This document shows positions 1-10,440 of a DNA stretch of 64,000 nt, piece by piece. The number at the start of each line of letters is the position of its first letter. Position 1 is the first letter of the stretch. This DNA is from Septoria linicola (taxonomy: Eukaryota; Ascomycota; Dothideomycetes; Mycosphaerellales; Mycosphaerellaceae): contig CP099423.1 of the NCBI GenBank assembly GCA_024114885.1, positions 1,674,001 to 1,738,000 on the forward strand. The letters are read 5' to 3'. The notes beneath the pieces were generated by a model. The model saw only the letters and a list, made by a program, of their open reading frames with translations. It did no database searches and was not told the origin of the DNA. The position numbers and the translations under genes are program-made.

Positions 1-1144
1 GCTGGGTGTATTCTGGCAAGCCGACGCCACCTGAATGAGGGACGATCGGGACGCCATACTTCTTGGCGATTAGGAGTACAGCCAACACTTCGTTCACTCC
101 TCCCATTCGGCAGGCGTCGATCTGACAGACGTCGATTGCACCTTGTGCGATCAACTGCTTGAAAATGACACGGTTCTGGCACATCTCTCCAGTTGCGACA
201 CCTATCCCAAGTGGCTTAAGAGCCTCGCGGATAGCTTTGTGGCCGAACACATCGTCCGGACTCGTGGGCTCTTCGATGAACCAAGGCTTGAACTCGGCAA
301 GGTGTTGCATGTATTCGATAGCCTCTGGGACTGACCAGACTTGGTTGGCATCTACCATGAGGACATTGCCCTTGTCGTAGCCGATCACATCTCGGGCAAT
401 CCTGAGCCTTTGTCGATCCTGCTCGACGCTGGTGCCCACCTTCAGCTTGAAGTGACGGTATCCTTGAGCGACCGTCTCTTTCAATAGTGCTGTCATTTTC
501 TCCTCGCCATATCCCAGCCAGCCTGCGCTAGTCGTGTACGCCGGCACAGCACGATTCTGTTCTGCCTCTTTTATCCTGCCTGCCTTGCCCACTTCCAACT
601 CTTTCAACATCGTGATCGCCTCTTCTGGCGTAATAGCATCTGTGATATACCTGAAATCGATACACCTTACGAACTCTTCTGGGCTCATTTCTGCAACAAT
701 CCGCCAGACCGGCTTACCCAACTTCTTAGCCCATAGATCCCAGATAGCGTTCACCACAGCACCCAAAGCGAGGTGAATGACACCTTTTTCAGGTCCAATC
801 CATCGCAGGTGTGAGTCCGAGACAAGATACCTCCACGTCTTGCCCCAGTCTGCCACAAGTCCGTCAAGATTCTTGCCTTTGACCCGCTCGGCGAGAGCAC
901 TGATTGCTTGACACACGATCTCGTTTCCACGTCCGATGGTAAAGGTCATTCCTGTCTGTTGTCAGCGAAGAACAACACAGACCGTCCAACAGCACTCACC
1001 ATGGCCCGAGTACTCTGAGTCAGTGTGCAAGATGCAATATGCTGCAGAGTAGTCTCCAGCAGCATTCATGGCATCGCTACCGGTCTTGTCCAACGACGTT
1101 GGAAATCGGACATCTCGTGTCGTGATGCTAGTAATGGTTACCAT
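1..1144 (-). CDS. L-fuconate dehydratase / ENOSF1-like enolase-superfamily enzyme (3' end outside window)
   Basis: Acid-sugar dehydratase of the mandelate racemase/enolase superfamily, expected to remove water from L-fuconate or a related sugar acid in the cytosol. The start is the ATG at 1144 (MVTITSITTRDVRFP). Exon 1 is 1144-1000, a 48-base GT-AG intron covers 999-952, and exon 2 runs from 951 off the left edge. Visible active-site elements, in order, are the KLKVG strand with the catalytic Lys, VDANQ (metal Asp), EEP (metal Glu), ATGE (third metal ligand) and PHSGGVGL with the catalytic His. The N-terminal capping domain is complete and only the last C-terminal part is missing. Domain order and motifs match fungal and animal ENOSF1 proteins closely, so the family is secure. 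The substrate is inferred from family membership. Confidence 0.93.
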
Positions 1145-1842
1145 GCTGGCTGTTAGTCGATATCTTCTGGGCCTGAATAACAGGTGAGGGTCAAGATCTG
1201 AAGTATGTCACTCTAGTTACCGGGTGACTCGATTCCTTTTGAACCAATCGACAGGTACCACAATCATGCGAGAACACAAGCAATGCCGCGCCATGCGAAG
1301 AATATCGGCTCCAAATTCTGGACTTTTTCCCAAACGAGCCCCCACCAGCGACTGCAGAGGAAGCATCGTGTGGAACGAGGCAGCCCCAAAAGTCCCACGC
1401 TCACGATGGGACGTACAGTTGCCGATGTGAAGTTCGGATGTGGAGGAGTTCAGGCTGAATTTGCTCGGCCGGACTGTCAACTTTCAAGCGTGAGTAAAGG
1501 AGGTTTCGAGATGAGCACATCGTGTGGCCTGGCACCTGTTCCTGAAGCTCGTGAGAAGCTCCTTTTTAGACCTGGCGATCAAGCTCATGAGCCGTACCTC
1601 CTGGAGGGAAGCTATAGCGATCAGTCAGCAGTCAATGAGTGGTGACTCGCTGTCACGCTGGACTCGTCTACCACAGTCTATGTTATTGACGACGACGACA
1701 GTCGACTGTAAAGTCGATGTCGTCATGATAGGATCAACGATCACCAGTGAGAGACTACCGTTGATAAGTAGCACCAACGTCTCGTAGAATAACGCGCTCT
1801 ATACCCAAATCTCCTAACACCTGCGACGAAGAATTAGCAAGC
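1145..1842. other. intergenic, no gene seen
   Basis: This is the divergent promoter region between the ENOSF1-like gene and the small protein at 1843. Short overlapping frames exist on both strands (for example 1283-1645) but show no motif or splice structure. Confidence 0.6.
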
Positions 1843-2127
1843 ATGGCACCCTTCTACGCGAAACCGAGCTTCCTCATCGGAGTTGCGAACCTCTTTGCGA
1901 CTGGCGGCGCAACCTACTATCTCAAAGGCAAGATTGATTACAGTCTAGAAGAGAACGAAGCCCGTGCAGATGAGATCGAAGGCACACTACGAGGGCACAT
2001 TGGTTTGATTCACGAAGCGCACGATCGAATCGAAGCAAAAGTTGGCAGTGCAGGAAGAGGGAAAGGAGGACTAGAGAACAGGGAGATGTACGATCAAAGA
2101 GGGCGGGACGACAAGAAGAAGCAGTAG
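1843..2127 (+). CDS. small conserved-type protein with N-terminal membrane segment
   Basis: Single-exon protein of 94 residues. Residues about 8-27 form one hydrophobic, Gly/Ala-rich helix (SFLIGVANLFATGGATYYL). This is followed by an acidic amphipathic stretch (about 30-65, rich in E, D, A and R) and a Gly/Lys/Arg-rich disordered tail ending DDKKKQ. The arrangement suggests a single-pass protein with its C-terminus in cytosol or matrix. I do not recognise a named family. Codon use is regular and the ATG follows a purine-rich leader (caagcATG), so it looks like a true small gene. The function is unknown. Confidence 0.65.
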   Translation: MAPFYAKPSFLIGVANLFATGGATYYLKGKIDYSLEENEARADEIEGTLRGHIGLIHEAHDRIEAKVGSAGRGKGGLENREMYDQRGRDDKKKQ

Positions 2128-2635
2128 GATGTGGTGTGGAGGAGACAACGAAAACATAAAATGATGGAAGTATCAGACACAGGCAATCGCCATACAGATA
2201 CCAGGCTGTGTGTCCCGGAACGCATTACACCAGCATCGATGATGCAATGGAGTCTCGGCCACTTGAAGCATTCGGTTGACCAATACAAAGGTGCACTAGG
2301 ACTTGGCCAAATGCGAAAGGAGTGTAAGACGCAGCTGGCAGAACGAATACCGAAAGCATTCTGACCTTGAGACGCTGTCAGGCGGTGATAAAGATCGAGA
2401 TGTACGGTTATAGCATTGCCACTTGACCTGCTATGCCCGATGCTCCATCGACATACGTTCACAATCGAACAAAGAAAGTATAGAGGCAATGTAAATGATC
2501 CATTGATCAGGACATGGACAGCAGGTTGATAATGGACTTCAGATAGCGATGTGGGCTAGGAGACGCTAGCTTGAATTTAGGCTAAATCGAGGCAACACCG
2601 ATATAACAAACTTGAATTTGTGCCCAGCCAATCAC
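2128..2635. other. intergenic upstream of tRNA-Pro
   Basis: No coding signal is seen. The stretch holds the 3' flank of the small gene at 1843 and the 5' flank of the tRNA gene. Confidence 0.5.
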
Positions 2636-2671
2636 GGCTCAATGGTCTAGTGGTATGATTGTCGCTTCGGG

Positions 2672-2698
2672 TTAACCCGCAGAGTTACTCTGCTCGAT
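2672..2698 (+). other. canonical anticodon-loop tRNA intron
   Basis: A 27-base intron after tRNA position 37. It contains CCCG, able to pair with the anticodon CGGG, and a perfect hairpin GCAGAG-TTA-CTCTGC. This is the usual place for introns removed by the tRNA splicing endonuclease. Confidence 0.8.
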
Positions 2699-2716
2699 TG
2701 TGACAGGCCCCGGGTT

Positions 2717-2771
2717 GTGAGTAATTGATGATATGTTGTGTTTCTTGACCATATTCTAATGCACACGCTAG
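2717..2771 (+). other. spliceosomal-intron-like insertion in the tRNA T loop
   Basis: A 55-base insertion between T55 and C56 of tRNA-Pro. It begins GTGAGT, contains TTCTAAT as a branch-like site, and ends GCTAG about 14 bases after the branch A. Length, donor, branch and acceptor match the protein-gene introns of this window. The boundaries are unique: shifting them by one base breaks the TTCGAAT loop. Confidence 0.75.
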
Positions 2772-2802
2772 CGAATCCCGGTTGAGCCCAACAGTTCATT
2801 CA

Positions 2803-2806
2803 TTTT
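2803..2806 (+). terminator. possible RNA polymerase III terminator (T4)
   Basis: TTTT lies 14 bases after the discriminator base of tRNA-Pro. Four T residues is short for a fungal Pol III terminator. Confidence 0.4.
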
Positions 2807-3519
2807 GCCATTCCGATGGCTCTCAGGTTACTCAGACATGGTGCTGCGCGCCCATAAGTTTTGCCTTATGTTCCTCAGCATGTAAACTGGCCCAGGTGCG
2901 GGTTTACTCTTGCCTAACAGACCTCATCGTCGATGTCATTTTGCTGACTACGAGGTGAGGTCTGTATGCTCTCCTTTCTGACATATCTAACCTTCCAGAT
3001 CCGGAGAATGCTTCTTTGTTTCGAACGTGCGTAACATTAGCCCAGATGAATCAGGCAGGACGGCAACTTAGCATCGATATCTCCATCGTTCCCTTTGTCT
3101 TACAGCTTGTCGATGCGATACAGCATTTGAGCCCGCGCTTTGCATCTGGCGTCTCGAACCTTGTCCAACGACCATCAATCCTGGGACATCGAGCCACTTT
3201 CGAGAGCAAAAGCATGGCCTGGCCGCAGCTCGATCAAAGATTGAGGTCAGTGAGGACGCGGAAGCACCTACCATGGAAGTCGTTCATTCTGAACAGGGAA
3301 TCGTCGGCGATCAAGCTGAGAAGCAGGAAGTGTGCTCCATTCATGACTATCAGAGCCTAGCAAAGTCCCTCCTCATAGAAGCAATTCCCCAACGCCCTGC
3401 TTGCATGACCCAGCATCCGATAATGGGTATCTACCATAAAACATATTTCATACTCCGATTTAGTCGTTACTCATACCAACTCAGCCTCATACGGAACTCT
3501 CCTGTGTATCTACTCCCGC
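2807..3519. other. intergenic, no gene seen
   Basis: Only short shadow frames (for example 3016-3360). No RNA motif or conserved protein is recognisable. Confidence 0.5.
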
Positions 3520-4740
3520 TCACATGCCGCTGTAGACTCTCTCGAACGTAGGCTGCGCGCACTTCTCGCAAGTGCTCCTGTGAGGAAAGTAATGGCCGCT
3601 CTTGCCAGTCACGGTGATTCCTGAAAACAGTTTGTCGTGGCGCTTCTGGACCAGGTCGACCGCACAATCTGCGAGATCTCGCTCGCGCTCACCATCTGTG
3701 GTGCTCATGACAGCTGCTGCGATGTCGAGTTCGTCACACAAACAGTAGGTCTCGGCTTCATTACCTCGCTTCTTCTTGCCGGCGCCCTTTTCAACGCTCA
3801 CTTCGATCGTAGTGGCCCCATTCGGCTTGCGTCGTAGCTGGAACAGTATCTGAACCATGGTAAGTACTCTTGGGAGGGCGTTGAACTTGACATCCACAGA
3901 AGTGAGGAATGAAGCCAGGTTTGCTTGAGGCTTCCACTTCAGCATGTTCGGCACACTGAGCATCCCATACTGTGCAAACATGCTACAATTATTACGCTCG
4001 AATACAAAACGATTGACGGCGTAGAAAATCGACAGAACCTCCTGGCGTACTTGCTTGTTCACCATCGCGACCGGAGGCTCCTGCGGAAAGCGTCTCACAA
4101 ATGTTGTGCGGTGAGGAGTCAGCTTCTTGCAAGGCTGGATCTGTCGTAACTGCGCTTCGACAGGCTCTTGCCGAGCAGCTATGAGATTCCATACCAGGTT
4201 CCGTATTTCTGGTGGAAGATCAATGAGGCGTAGTGGCGGTGTACGGGACTCGAACGACATTGGCGTCTGTGGTGACATTGCGCAAGAAGACATCGTCTTG
4301 CTTGACTGCAGCCGGCTCTTCGGCGCAAACACATTCCTGCCATTCCCAAGTTGGCTACTGCCATGGGCTTTTGCTTTTGCTTTTGCATTTGGCTTAGTCC
4401 AAGGCTTGGCGATGACCTTGTGAAGCGATGAGCTGCCAAAGTGTGGTCCGGGCCACTCAGGGCAAGTTGAAGGCAGACTGAATTCAAAGCGCTGAACAGA
4501 GCGTTCTGCTCCGAGATGCATTGCTCCGAATCGATAGAGAAGATCTTTCAGGGACGGCCAATAACCTTCCGGCTGTGTCAGAGTGACCAGCTGGTCAACT
4601 GCCGAGTCAAGGACATGGTCCAACTCGTCGATCGGCTCTCGCTCGAAGTCCTTTATGGATTTCACCTCCATCTTGAAGATGCAAAGTGGTTTCCGACAGG
4701 TGTTCTGAGATGAATGACTGGTCGACCGAGCTCGCGTCAT
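3520..4740 (-). CDS. 2EXR/F-box-like domain protein
   Basis: Protein of about 406 residues with the fungal motif LPPEIRNLVWNLIA roughly mid-protein, followed by a region with alternating hydrophobic strands and VNKQVRQEVLSIFY. This signature marks the large fungal 2EXR/F-box-like family, whose members are mostly uncharacterised. A Lys/Ala-rich low-complexity run (NAKAKAKAHG) precedes the domain. The C-terminus contains a Cys-rich end (STCEKCAQP). The frame stays open up to 5169, but the upstream part is Cys/Ser/Arg-rich and reads like untranslated DNA, so I chose the ATG at 4740 (MTRARSTSH). MEVKSIKD, 23 codons further in, is an alternative start. No intron is needed. The domain call is firm, the exact start is not, and the function is unknown. 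Confidence 0.7.
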   Translation of the reverse strand: MTRARSTSHSSQNTCRKPLCIFKMEVKSIKDFEREPIDELDHVLDSAVDQLVTLTQPEGYWPSLKDLLYRFGAMHLGAERSVQRFEFSLPSTCPEWPGPHFGSSSLHKVIAKPWTKPNAKAKAKAHGSSQLGNGRNVFAPKSRLQSSKTMSSCAMSPQTPMSFESRTPPLRLIDLPPEIRNLVWNLIAARQEPVEAQLRQIQPCKKLTPHRTTFVRRFPQEPPVAMVNKQVRQEVLSIFYAVNRFVFERNNCSMFAQYGMLSVPNMLKWKPQANLASFLTSVDVKFNALPRVLTMVQILFQLRRKPNGATTIEVSVEKGAGKKKRGNEAETYCLCDELDIAAAVMSTTDGERERDLADCAVDLVQKRHDKLFSGITVTGKSGHYFPHRSTCEKCAQPTFERVYSGM

Positions 4741-5610
4741 TCGCGACGGCTGGCCGGCTTGGCGGTGAGGTTTCAGGTTAGTGCTGATGAGTGCATGCCG
4801 CAGACTCATATGTAAGCAAACGCAAACGCAGGTCGAAGAGCTTTCTCGAAGGAGATGGTGTCTCGAGAAGGCGACTGTGATGTGCGAGAAACCACAAAAG
4901 AGCAAGTAGGCAGGTGTTGGGGCTGGGGCAGGTGCTGTCTCGGTATTTCGGCCACTGCCGGCAAGGCTTCCAAACTCTGAAAGCCATTTACCTCCCTTCG
5001 CGTTTGTCCATTTACCTTCTAGGCTGCGGCGACTTGGAGCGCCGTCCTCAAATCGCGTCCGAGATGGCAGAGAAAACGCGAGGTGCGTGGCAGAAACGCA
5101 CTGCCGCGACCACGGAGCGCTTGCGCGCACCAGACTTCTGGTACGGCAGTCAGAGCATATTCGTGCCACTTCGTCCCGAAAGTGAAACCTAGCCCATAGA
5201 ATGGATTCCGGCGTGCCAACGGCGTGGACTTGCCGTGATAGTCACTTTCGCGACCATTAACAAGTGAGAGGTCATGGCGTGGACACAGTTACTTCTAACT
5301 ACAGCACATAATCTGTCTCGGCACATCTGACGCGAAGTAGCCATTGGCATGGAATCACAGATGGCTATTCGCGTGAAGGCCTCTTGGTGCAAGACAGATG
5401 AGGCTCCAAAGCAAACATTCTACTTCCTGCGATCTTCACTTCGGTTCCGCGACTGTCGAGCACTTCACGAGCAGTAGCGTTTTAATCAGACTGGGCGCTT
5501 CGCAGCTTGAAAGAGTGACTGGTAGACCCTCACCTGCTCTCTCTTATCTCTTACTTCTCGGCAGCAACAGCAGCATCAGCAGCACCGTCGTGAAGATTAC
5601 TCCTGCAAAC
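4741..5610. other. intergenic between two divergent 2EXR genes
   Basis: Open frames continue from the minus gene up to 5169 and on plus from 5398, but both look non-coding. Otherwise no feature is seen. Confidence 0.5.
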
Positions 5611-6764
5611 ATGCGTTACCAACGATGCAAGAAAGTCGAATTGATCGCCTTTGCGAACGACCGTGGCCTACAAGTCAGCTCGAGTTCCACGAGAGGTCCT
5701 TCACATCGAGATTATGTCGCTGCACTCACGCAAGCAGACAAAGATGCTAGTCTCCGGTTTCTCGACCTTCCTGCTGGCGAGTTCATCTTTGACAGGAACG
5801 TCTCTTCGATATCACTGACTACCTGACAGAACTTCGGAATTTCATCTACGAAGCCTTGCTTACCTTACGTGATTCCTTCAGCTGCTTTCCACAGATCTTG
5901 CAGACCTCCAAAGAGGTCAATCGAGAAGCCACCACCATACTCTACGGCGAGAACTACATCGATGTCAAGATCTATCCCGATGGTGTCTTCGTGCATGGGC
6001 AGCGCTGTGGCCAGTACCAACCAGCCCTGCTGCGGCACAACCGGCAAGTGACGACTTCGGACTCTACTACGATCCCCTTCCCAGACTATCTCGGACGCGC
6101 ACAATTCTTGCGCCTAATTGTGCCAGAGACACCATGGGTCCTGCTAGGTGCCCGAGCTCCATACGGGCGCGACGATTCGATCGGTGACGTGATCTATTCG
6201 CTGTGCCAGATGCCACGGCAATACAACAGCCTGAGCGTCTTGCGCGTGGTCATGCGGCCAAATGCGATTAGCAGCTTCGAGAGCATCCGAACGATGCTGT
6301 ATCCCTTGCACTTGCTAGATGGCATCGGCTTGGACATTGTCGATTCACACGACAATTCATTGGCGAACTTCTACAGTGCTCACAGAGCCTCTGAATGCAC
6401 GACAGTCTCCAAATGGGCACGGCTCAAGGCTGTCTATGACTGTGCTGTAGCACGATCGAAGCTGGATCAAGTCACACCTGGAGTGTTTGCACCAGGGATG
6501 CTCGTTGTGGCCTGTCTTGATACGGCAACTGCTGCTGCGCACAACTTACGAAGGACTTCCCACAGTGGCGACCTCTCGCTTCAAATGTCGCACGCGTCCA
6601 TTCGCCAAGTCAGAATCAGCTTGAAGATGCGCAATTCTTGTCGAGGAGGCACTCCTCCTCCACTCTTGCTCGAGGCTTACAGACTCCTCCGCGTCGAGAT
6701 CGATTCGACCTGCGATCTTATCGAGCGATCGAGCGATCGAGTCGGTAGTGGCGATGGCGCTTGA
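5611..6764 (+). CDS. 2EXR/F-box-like domain protein with a GC-AG intron
   Basis: Exons 5611-5776 and 5830-6764 give 366 residues. The motif FLDLPAELRNFIYEALL, typical of the fungal 2EXR family, is only produced if a 53-base intron (5777-5829) with a GCGAGT donor, CACTGAC branch and ACAG acceptor is removed. Downstream, QTSKEVNREATTILYGENY is the second conserved block of the family. The rest is a mixed alpha/beta region without further recognised motifs. The ATG at 5611 (MRYQRCKKVE) has a good context (caaacATG). An 8-base tandem repeat (GAGCGATC, about 2.6 copies) lies in the last codons. It is divergent to another member of the same family at 3520. The function is unknown. Confidence 0.75.
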
Positions 6765-8313
6765 AGACACTCGCTCCAGAGAGATGCTGCGGATAGGCGT
6801 CTGGCCCTCCAGAACAGCGCGATTCCGGCGCGGCCACCCGGTGATGAGAGCGGGCAGATGGGAGGTACAGGCAGCATGGTGTTAGTGTCAAGAGAATTGC
6901 CTTTCGTATTGCAAAGTCTCCAGCAATGGAAATTGTGGCCGGATGAGGGCTTTATTCAACGTGCTGTGTATGCAGCGATTGTGCTTCATAGTGCTTTGTC
7001 GGTGGTGAGTGGCTATGTGGTGAAGTGACATTGCATGCAGATCGCAGCTCCGGCCGAGACCAATTAGTGGCCATGGGTGACAATCCGGACGATGCGATTT
7101 CCTCGGGCCAATCGATATAATTTCTCTACATTCCCAACTCCACATATCTATTGTAATCTGACCTGTTCCTGAACCATGTGTTGACGCCTCTGTTGGTCAG
7201 TCGGCCATCGAGCTCATCACTCACCACAGAATGCCGTCATGTCAGGACCTCTCCGACGGAGTGCGTCCACATGGAAAGAGCGAGACTCTGTAACTGGCTG
7301 CAGCTACACTTGATACAAGGCCATCTGGACTCCTTGGTCATATCCATTGGCACTCGTCCTTCTTGTCATCGCTTGACATCAGATGGGCAGCTATCGAGGA
7401 GTCTCTTCCATATGTTCCGCGGACACAACGTTGCGGCAAGCACGTGTTGGTCTTTCGGTTTCAGGTGACCAATCTGGTCAAAAGTCCTTCGCAGTGGCAC
7501 AGAATTTCAGGTCAAGAGTAGCCCAAGACGGTGGATCATGTCGGTGGTGTTGGCGTAGAGAAGAACAAAACGCGCAAGGCGTTCGAGTGAGTGAAGCTGA
7601 ATTGACAACGTGCTGCACATCGCCATGTGATTGGCAGGTTTTCGCAGTCGCGACCAGCCGACACGAGGCGCGTCCACGAAAAGTCTCTGCTTCATGCGAA
7701 CGCCAACAACGTGGGAAACGACATGGAAAAAAGTATCTTTGAGTGCTTCACGTGAGAGATTTGGCCGACACTCTATCCTATTGCAACATAGTTGATGAGA
7801 GTCATACTTATGATGGACAAGTCCTTGGATCGTGCAAACGCGACACGATGTCGAAAGAAAAGACAGAAGCTCCAACTTCAAGACCCACCAGAAATCTCTT
7901 ATGCGTATCGCCCAGGCGTTGATGCTGCCCAGAAGTCGTCTCAATGCTCAGCGCTGCTTGCCACGCCAGACCTCCGAGGAGCCAAGTGCAGTACCCAGCG
8001 CTCCAAACCGAACGTAGACACCTGTAGGCGGCCCTGTGAGGCCATCACAGCATTCTACTGATCGGAACACTTTCTCGCCACGAGGTGAATTGTGGAACGT
8101 AGTATTCATGGCAATGCTTGGTGTCTGCGCTCGATCTCTCACACTCTGCCATGTGCGTGGGACGCTCTCAATCTTCGTATAAGTATACATCCGCGGGGGA
8201 AGGCATCTTTCTTTGCACTCTTCAACGCGACAAGGTCGTTGGGAATCCTTTTCAAGAACATAATCCCCCTGTCACATATAACATCTTTCCCTGATTGACA
8301 GAGCGCCGATACG
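6765..8313. other. 1.5-kb gene-free stretch
   Basis: Frames of up to 145 codons occur on both strands (for example minus 7507-7944), but none has domain motifs, consistent codon use or splice signals. I see nothing I can name. Confidence 0.5.
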
Positions 8314-10259
8314 ATGGCGGCCTTGCCCTCAGTATACATACATTTTCGCCTTGGGCTTGATCTTTGCCTTCCTCGATGCGTGAGTATCAGGTCGTGAGCC
8401 GTAAGAATGGACGGTGTCTGACTTGGACACAGCTGGAACATCAGAGCCAAGGATGTGGCCAACTCGTTCGCGACTTCGGTCTCGTCGAGGTCTCTGACCT
8501 TGATACAAGCCATGACCATTGGTGCTATCATGGAGTTCCTCGGCGCTGTGCTGGCTGGGTGTGTATTCTATCTCCCTCGATACTCAGCAGACTACTGACC
8601 CAACGTCGACAGATCTCGTGTCGCAGGCACCATTCGAAACGATATCATTCAGCTGTCTGAATTCGAGGAGACTCCCTCCGTGCTCATGCTCGGAATGCTG
8701 TGCGCTTTGATCGGTTCCTCCCTCTTCCTCACCCTCGCTACCAAGATCGGTCTTCCAGTCTCCACAACTCACTGCATCATCGGTGGTATCATTGGTGTCG
8801 AACTTGCGACCGTTGGCGCCAACGGCGTCGACTGGAGCTGGGAGGGTGTCTCACAAGTGTTCGCAGCTTGGGGCATCGCACCATGCGTTGCTGGAATCTT
8901 TGGTACCATCCTATCCTTGTTCACCAAGTATGGTGTCATGAAGTCGAGAAATCCACTGATGTTCGGCCTTATGACCATCCCGGTCTTCTTCGGTATCACT
9001 TCTGGCATCTTGACCATGTTGGTCGTCTGGAAGGGCGCTGCCTCGCTGGATCTTGACGACTGGGGAGTTGCACCTACTGTAGGTACCATCTTTGGTGTCG
9101 CTAGTGGTGTTGCTCTTCTCTCTGCCATCTTCCTTATGCCGTTTATCTATTTCCGCCTGGTCAAGGAAGACTGGAAGCTCAAGCAATAGGAGATCATCAA
9201 GGGTCCTCTGCTACTTCGTCGCCCTGACGCTGGACCAGTTCCCGCAGGAATGCGCCTCGTGCCTGACTACTACGCTGGCCACAAGACGCGCGAAGAGCTT
9301 GACAATGAAGGACGCGTGTTCAACAAGAATGATCGCTCCAGCGATGAGGAGTCCCTCGACAAGACTCAAGTCGATGAAGATGGCATCGCCACCGAAAAGC
9401 GCCACGAGTCTTACGTTCACAACCCTGCTGTCGCTATGGCCGAGAAGCCAGCTGAGCCTTCGATCCCAGATGCTCCACGCAAATGGTATGAGCCAGCTCA
9501 GATCTGGCAGACTGTCAAGTGGACATTCTTCCGTGGTGTCATGATTGACATCGTCTCCGAGCAGAGCAATGTTACCAACGAGCCCAAGTTCCTGCAACGC
9601 CTCCTCGTCGGCAAAAACCTCCACGACAAGCACGCACGTGTTGAGCACTACGACAACAAAGTCGAGCATCTCTACTCTTTCCTTCAAGTCATGACTGCCG
9701 CCACTGCCTCGTTCGGTCATGGTGCAAACGATGTTGCCAATGCCATGGGTCCCCTATCCGCCATTTACCAGATTTGGCAGAGTAAGCAATCCTCAACCAC
9801 CATTGACCCTCAACACATTTGTACTAACATTGTTTCACAGCCAACACCGCAGGCGAAGACTCTGACGTTCCAATCTGGGTTCTCATCTTCGGAGGTGCTG
9901 CAATCTCAATCGGACTTTGGACGTACGGCTATAATCTCATGCGCAACTTGGGAAATCGTATCACCTTGCATTCGCCGGCCCGTGGTTTTTGTATGGAAGT
10001 AGGCGCGGCCGTGACTGTGGTACTCGCGACTCGTCTAGCTCTGCCTGTGTCGACAACGCAGTGTATCATCGGTGCGACTGTCGGTGTTGGTCTGTGCGCT
10101 GGTGACTACAAGGCGATCAACTGGAGAATGGTTATCTGGGCATACTCCGCCTGGTTTGTGACTCTGCCTTCGACTGCAGTGATCTCGGGTCTACTCATGG
10201 CATTCACTATCAATGCTCCTCAGTGGGGCAGGACACCTGCTGCTGTGCCCATCATCTGA
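8314..10259 (+). pseudogene. PHO89/Pho-4-type phosphate permease, damaged
   Basis: Member of the PiT (Na+/phosphate symporter) family of the plasma membrane. Exons inferred by homology are 8314-8379, 8433-8558, 8613-9781 and 9841-10259, with introns of 53, 54 and 59 bases. Hydrophobic segments, the LPVSTTHCIIGG block (first repeat) and FGHGANDVANAMGP plus LPVSTTQCIIGA (second repeat) are well kept. Three defects are seen. The ATG at 8314 is one base out of frame with the conserved QYTYIFALGLIFAFLDA. The first PiT signature, normally GANDVANS, reads RAKDVANS. An in-frame TAG at 9187-9189 falls just before the conserved IIKGPLLLRRP. The rest is clean, so inactivation is recent, or two sequence errors exist. 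No alternative intron removes the TAG. Confidence 0.8.
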
Positions 10260-10440
10260 GTGGACGGATTAGAGGAGCGATGCTGTACTTTGGATTTGGC
10301 ACGACGCCTGTTGTTATGAAATACCAAGATGGTTTCAGGCTGTACCGTCGCTATAGACTCGTATGAGAATGGTTCCAGTGTCTTTCTCGAGATTTCCCTG
10401 TTCCGGCCTGTTCCTTCCTCAACTCGCTGCTAACCCTGCG

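Larger units (their letters stand above)
2636..2789 (+). tRNA. tRNA-Pro (anticodon CGG) interrupted twice
   Basis: Proline tRNA with anticodon CGG at 2668-2670. Acceptor arms GGCTCAA (2636-2642) and TTGAGCC (2782-2788) pair over 7 bp, with discriminator C at 2789. The D arm TGGTCTAGTGGTATGATT is the usual eukaryotic tRNA-Pro form. The anticodon stem is GTCGC (2661-2665) with GTGAC (2700-2704), containing one G-U pair. A 27-base intron after position 37 (2672-2698) is the standard tRNA intron. The T stem CCGGG (2710-2714) pairs perfectly with CCCGG (2777-2781). The T loop TTCGAAT is split after TT by 55 extra bases (2717-2771). With both insertions removed, every stem and the conserved T loop are intact. 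Whether the gene is expressed cannot be seen from sequence, because the B box GGTTCGAATCC is interrupted. Confidence 0.85.

Noticed and set aside
4741..5169. N-terminal extension of the 2EXR protein
   Set aside because: Open but Cys/Ser/Arg-rich with no family similarity; the ATG at 4740 is more sensible.
6718..6742. GATCGAGC tandem repeat as a regulatory element
   Set aside because: It lies in the last codons of the 2EXR protein and has fewer than three copies.
7507..7944. 145-codon minus frame
   Set aside because: No motif, uneven composition, no neighbouring exons.
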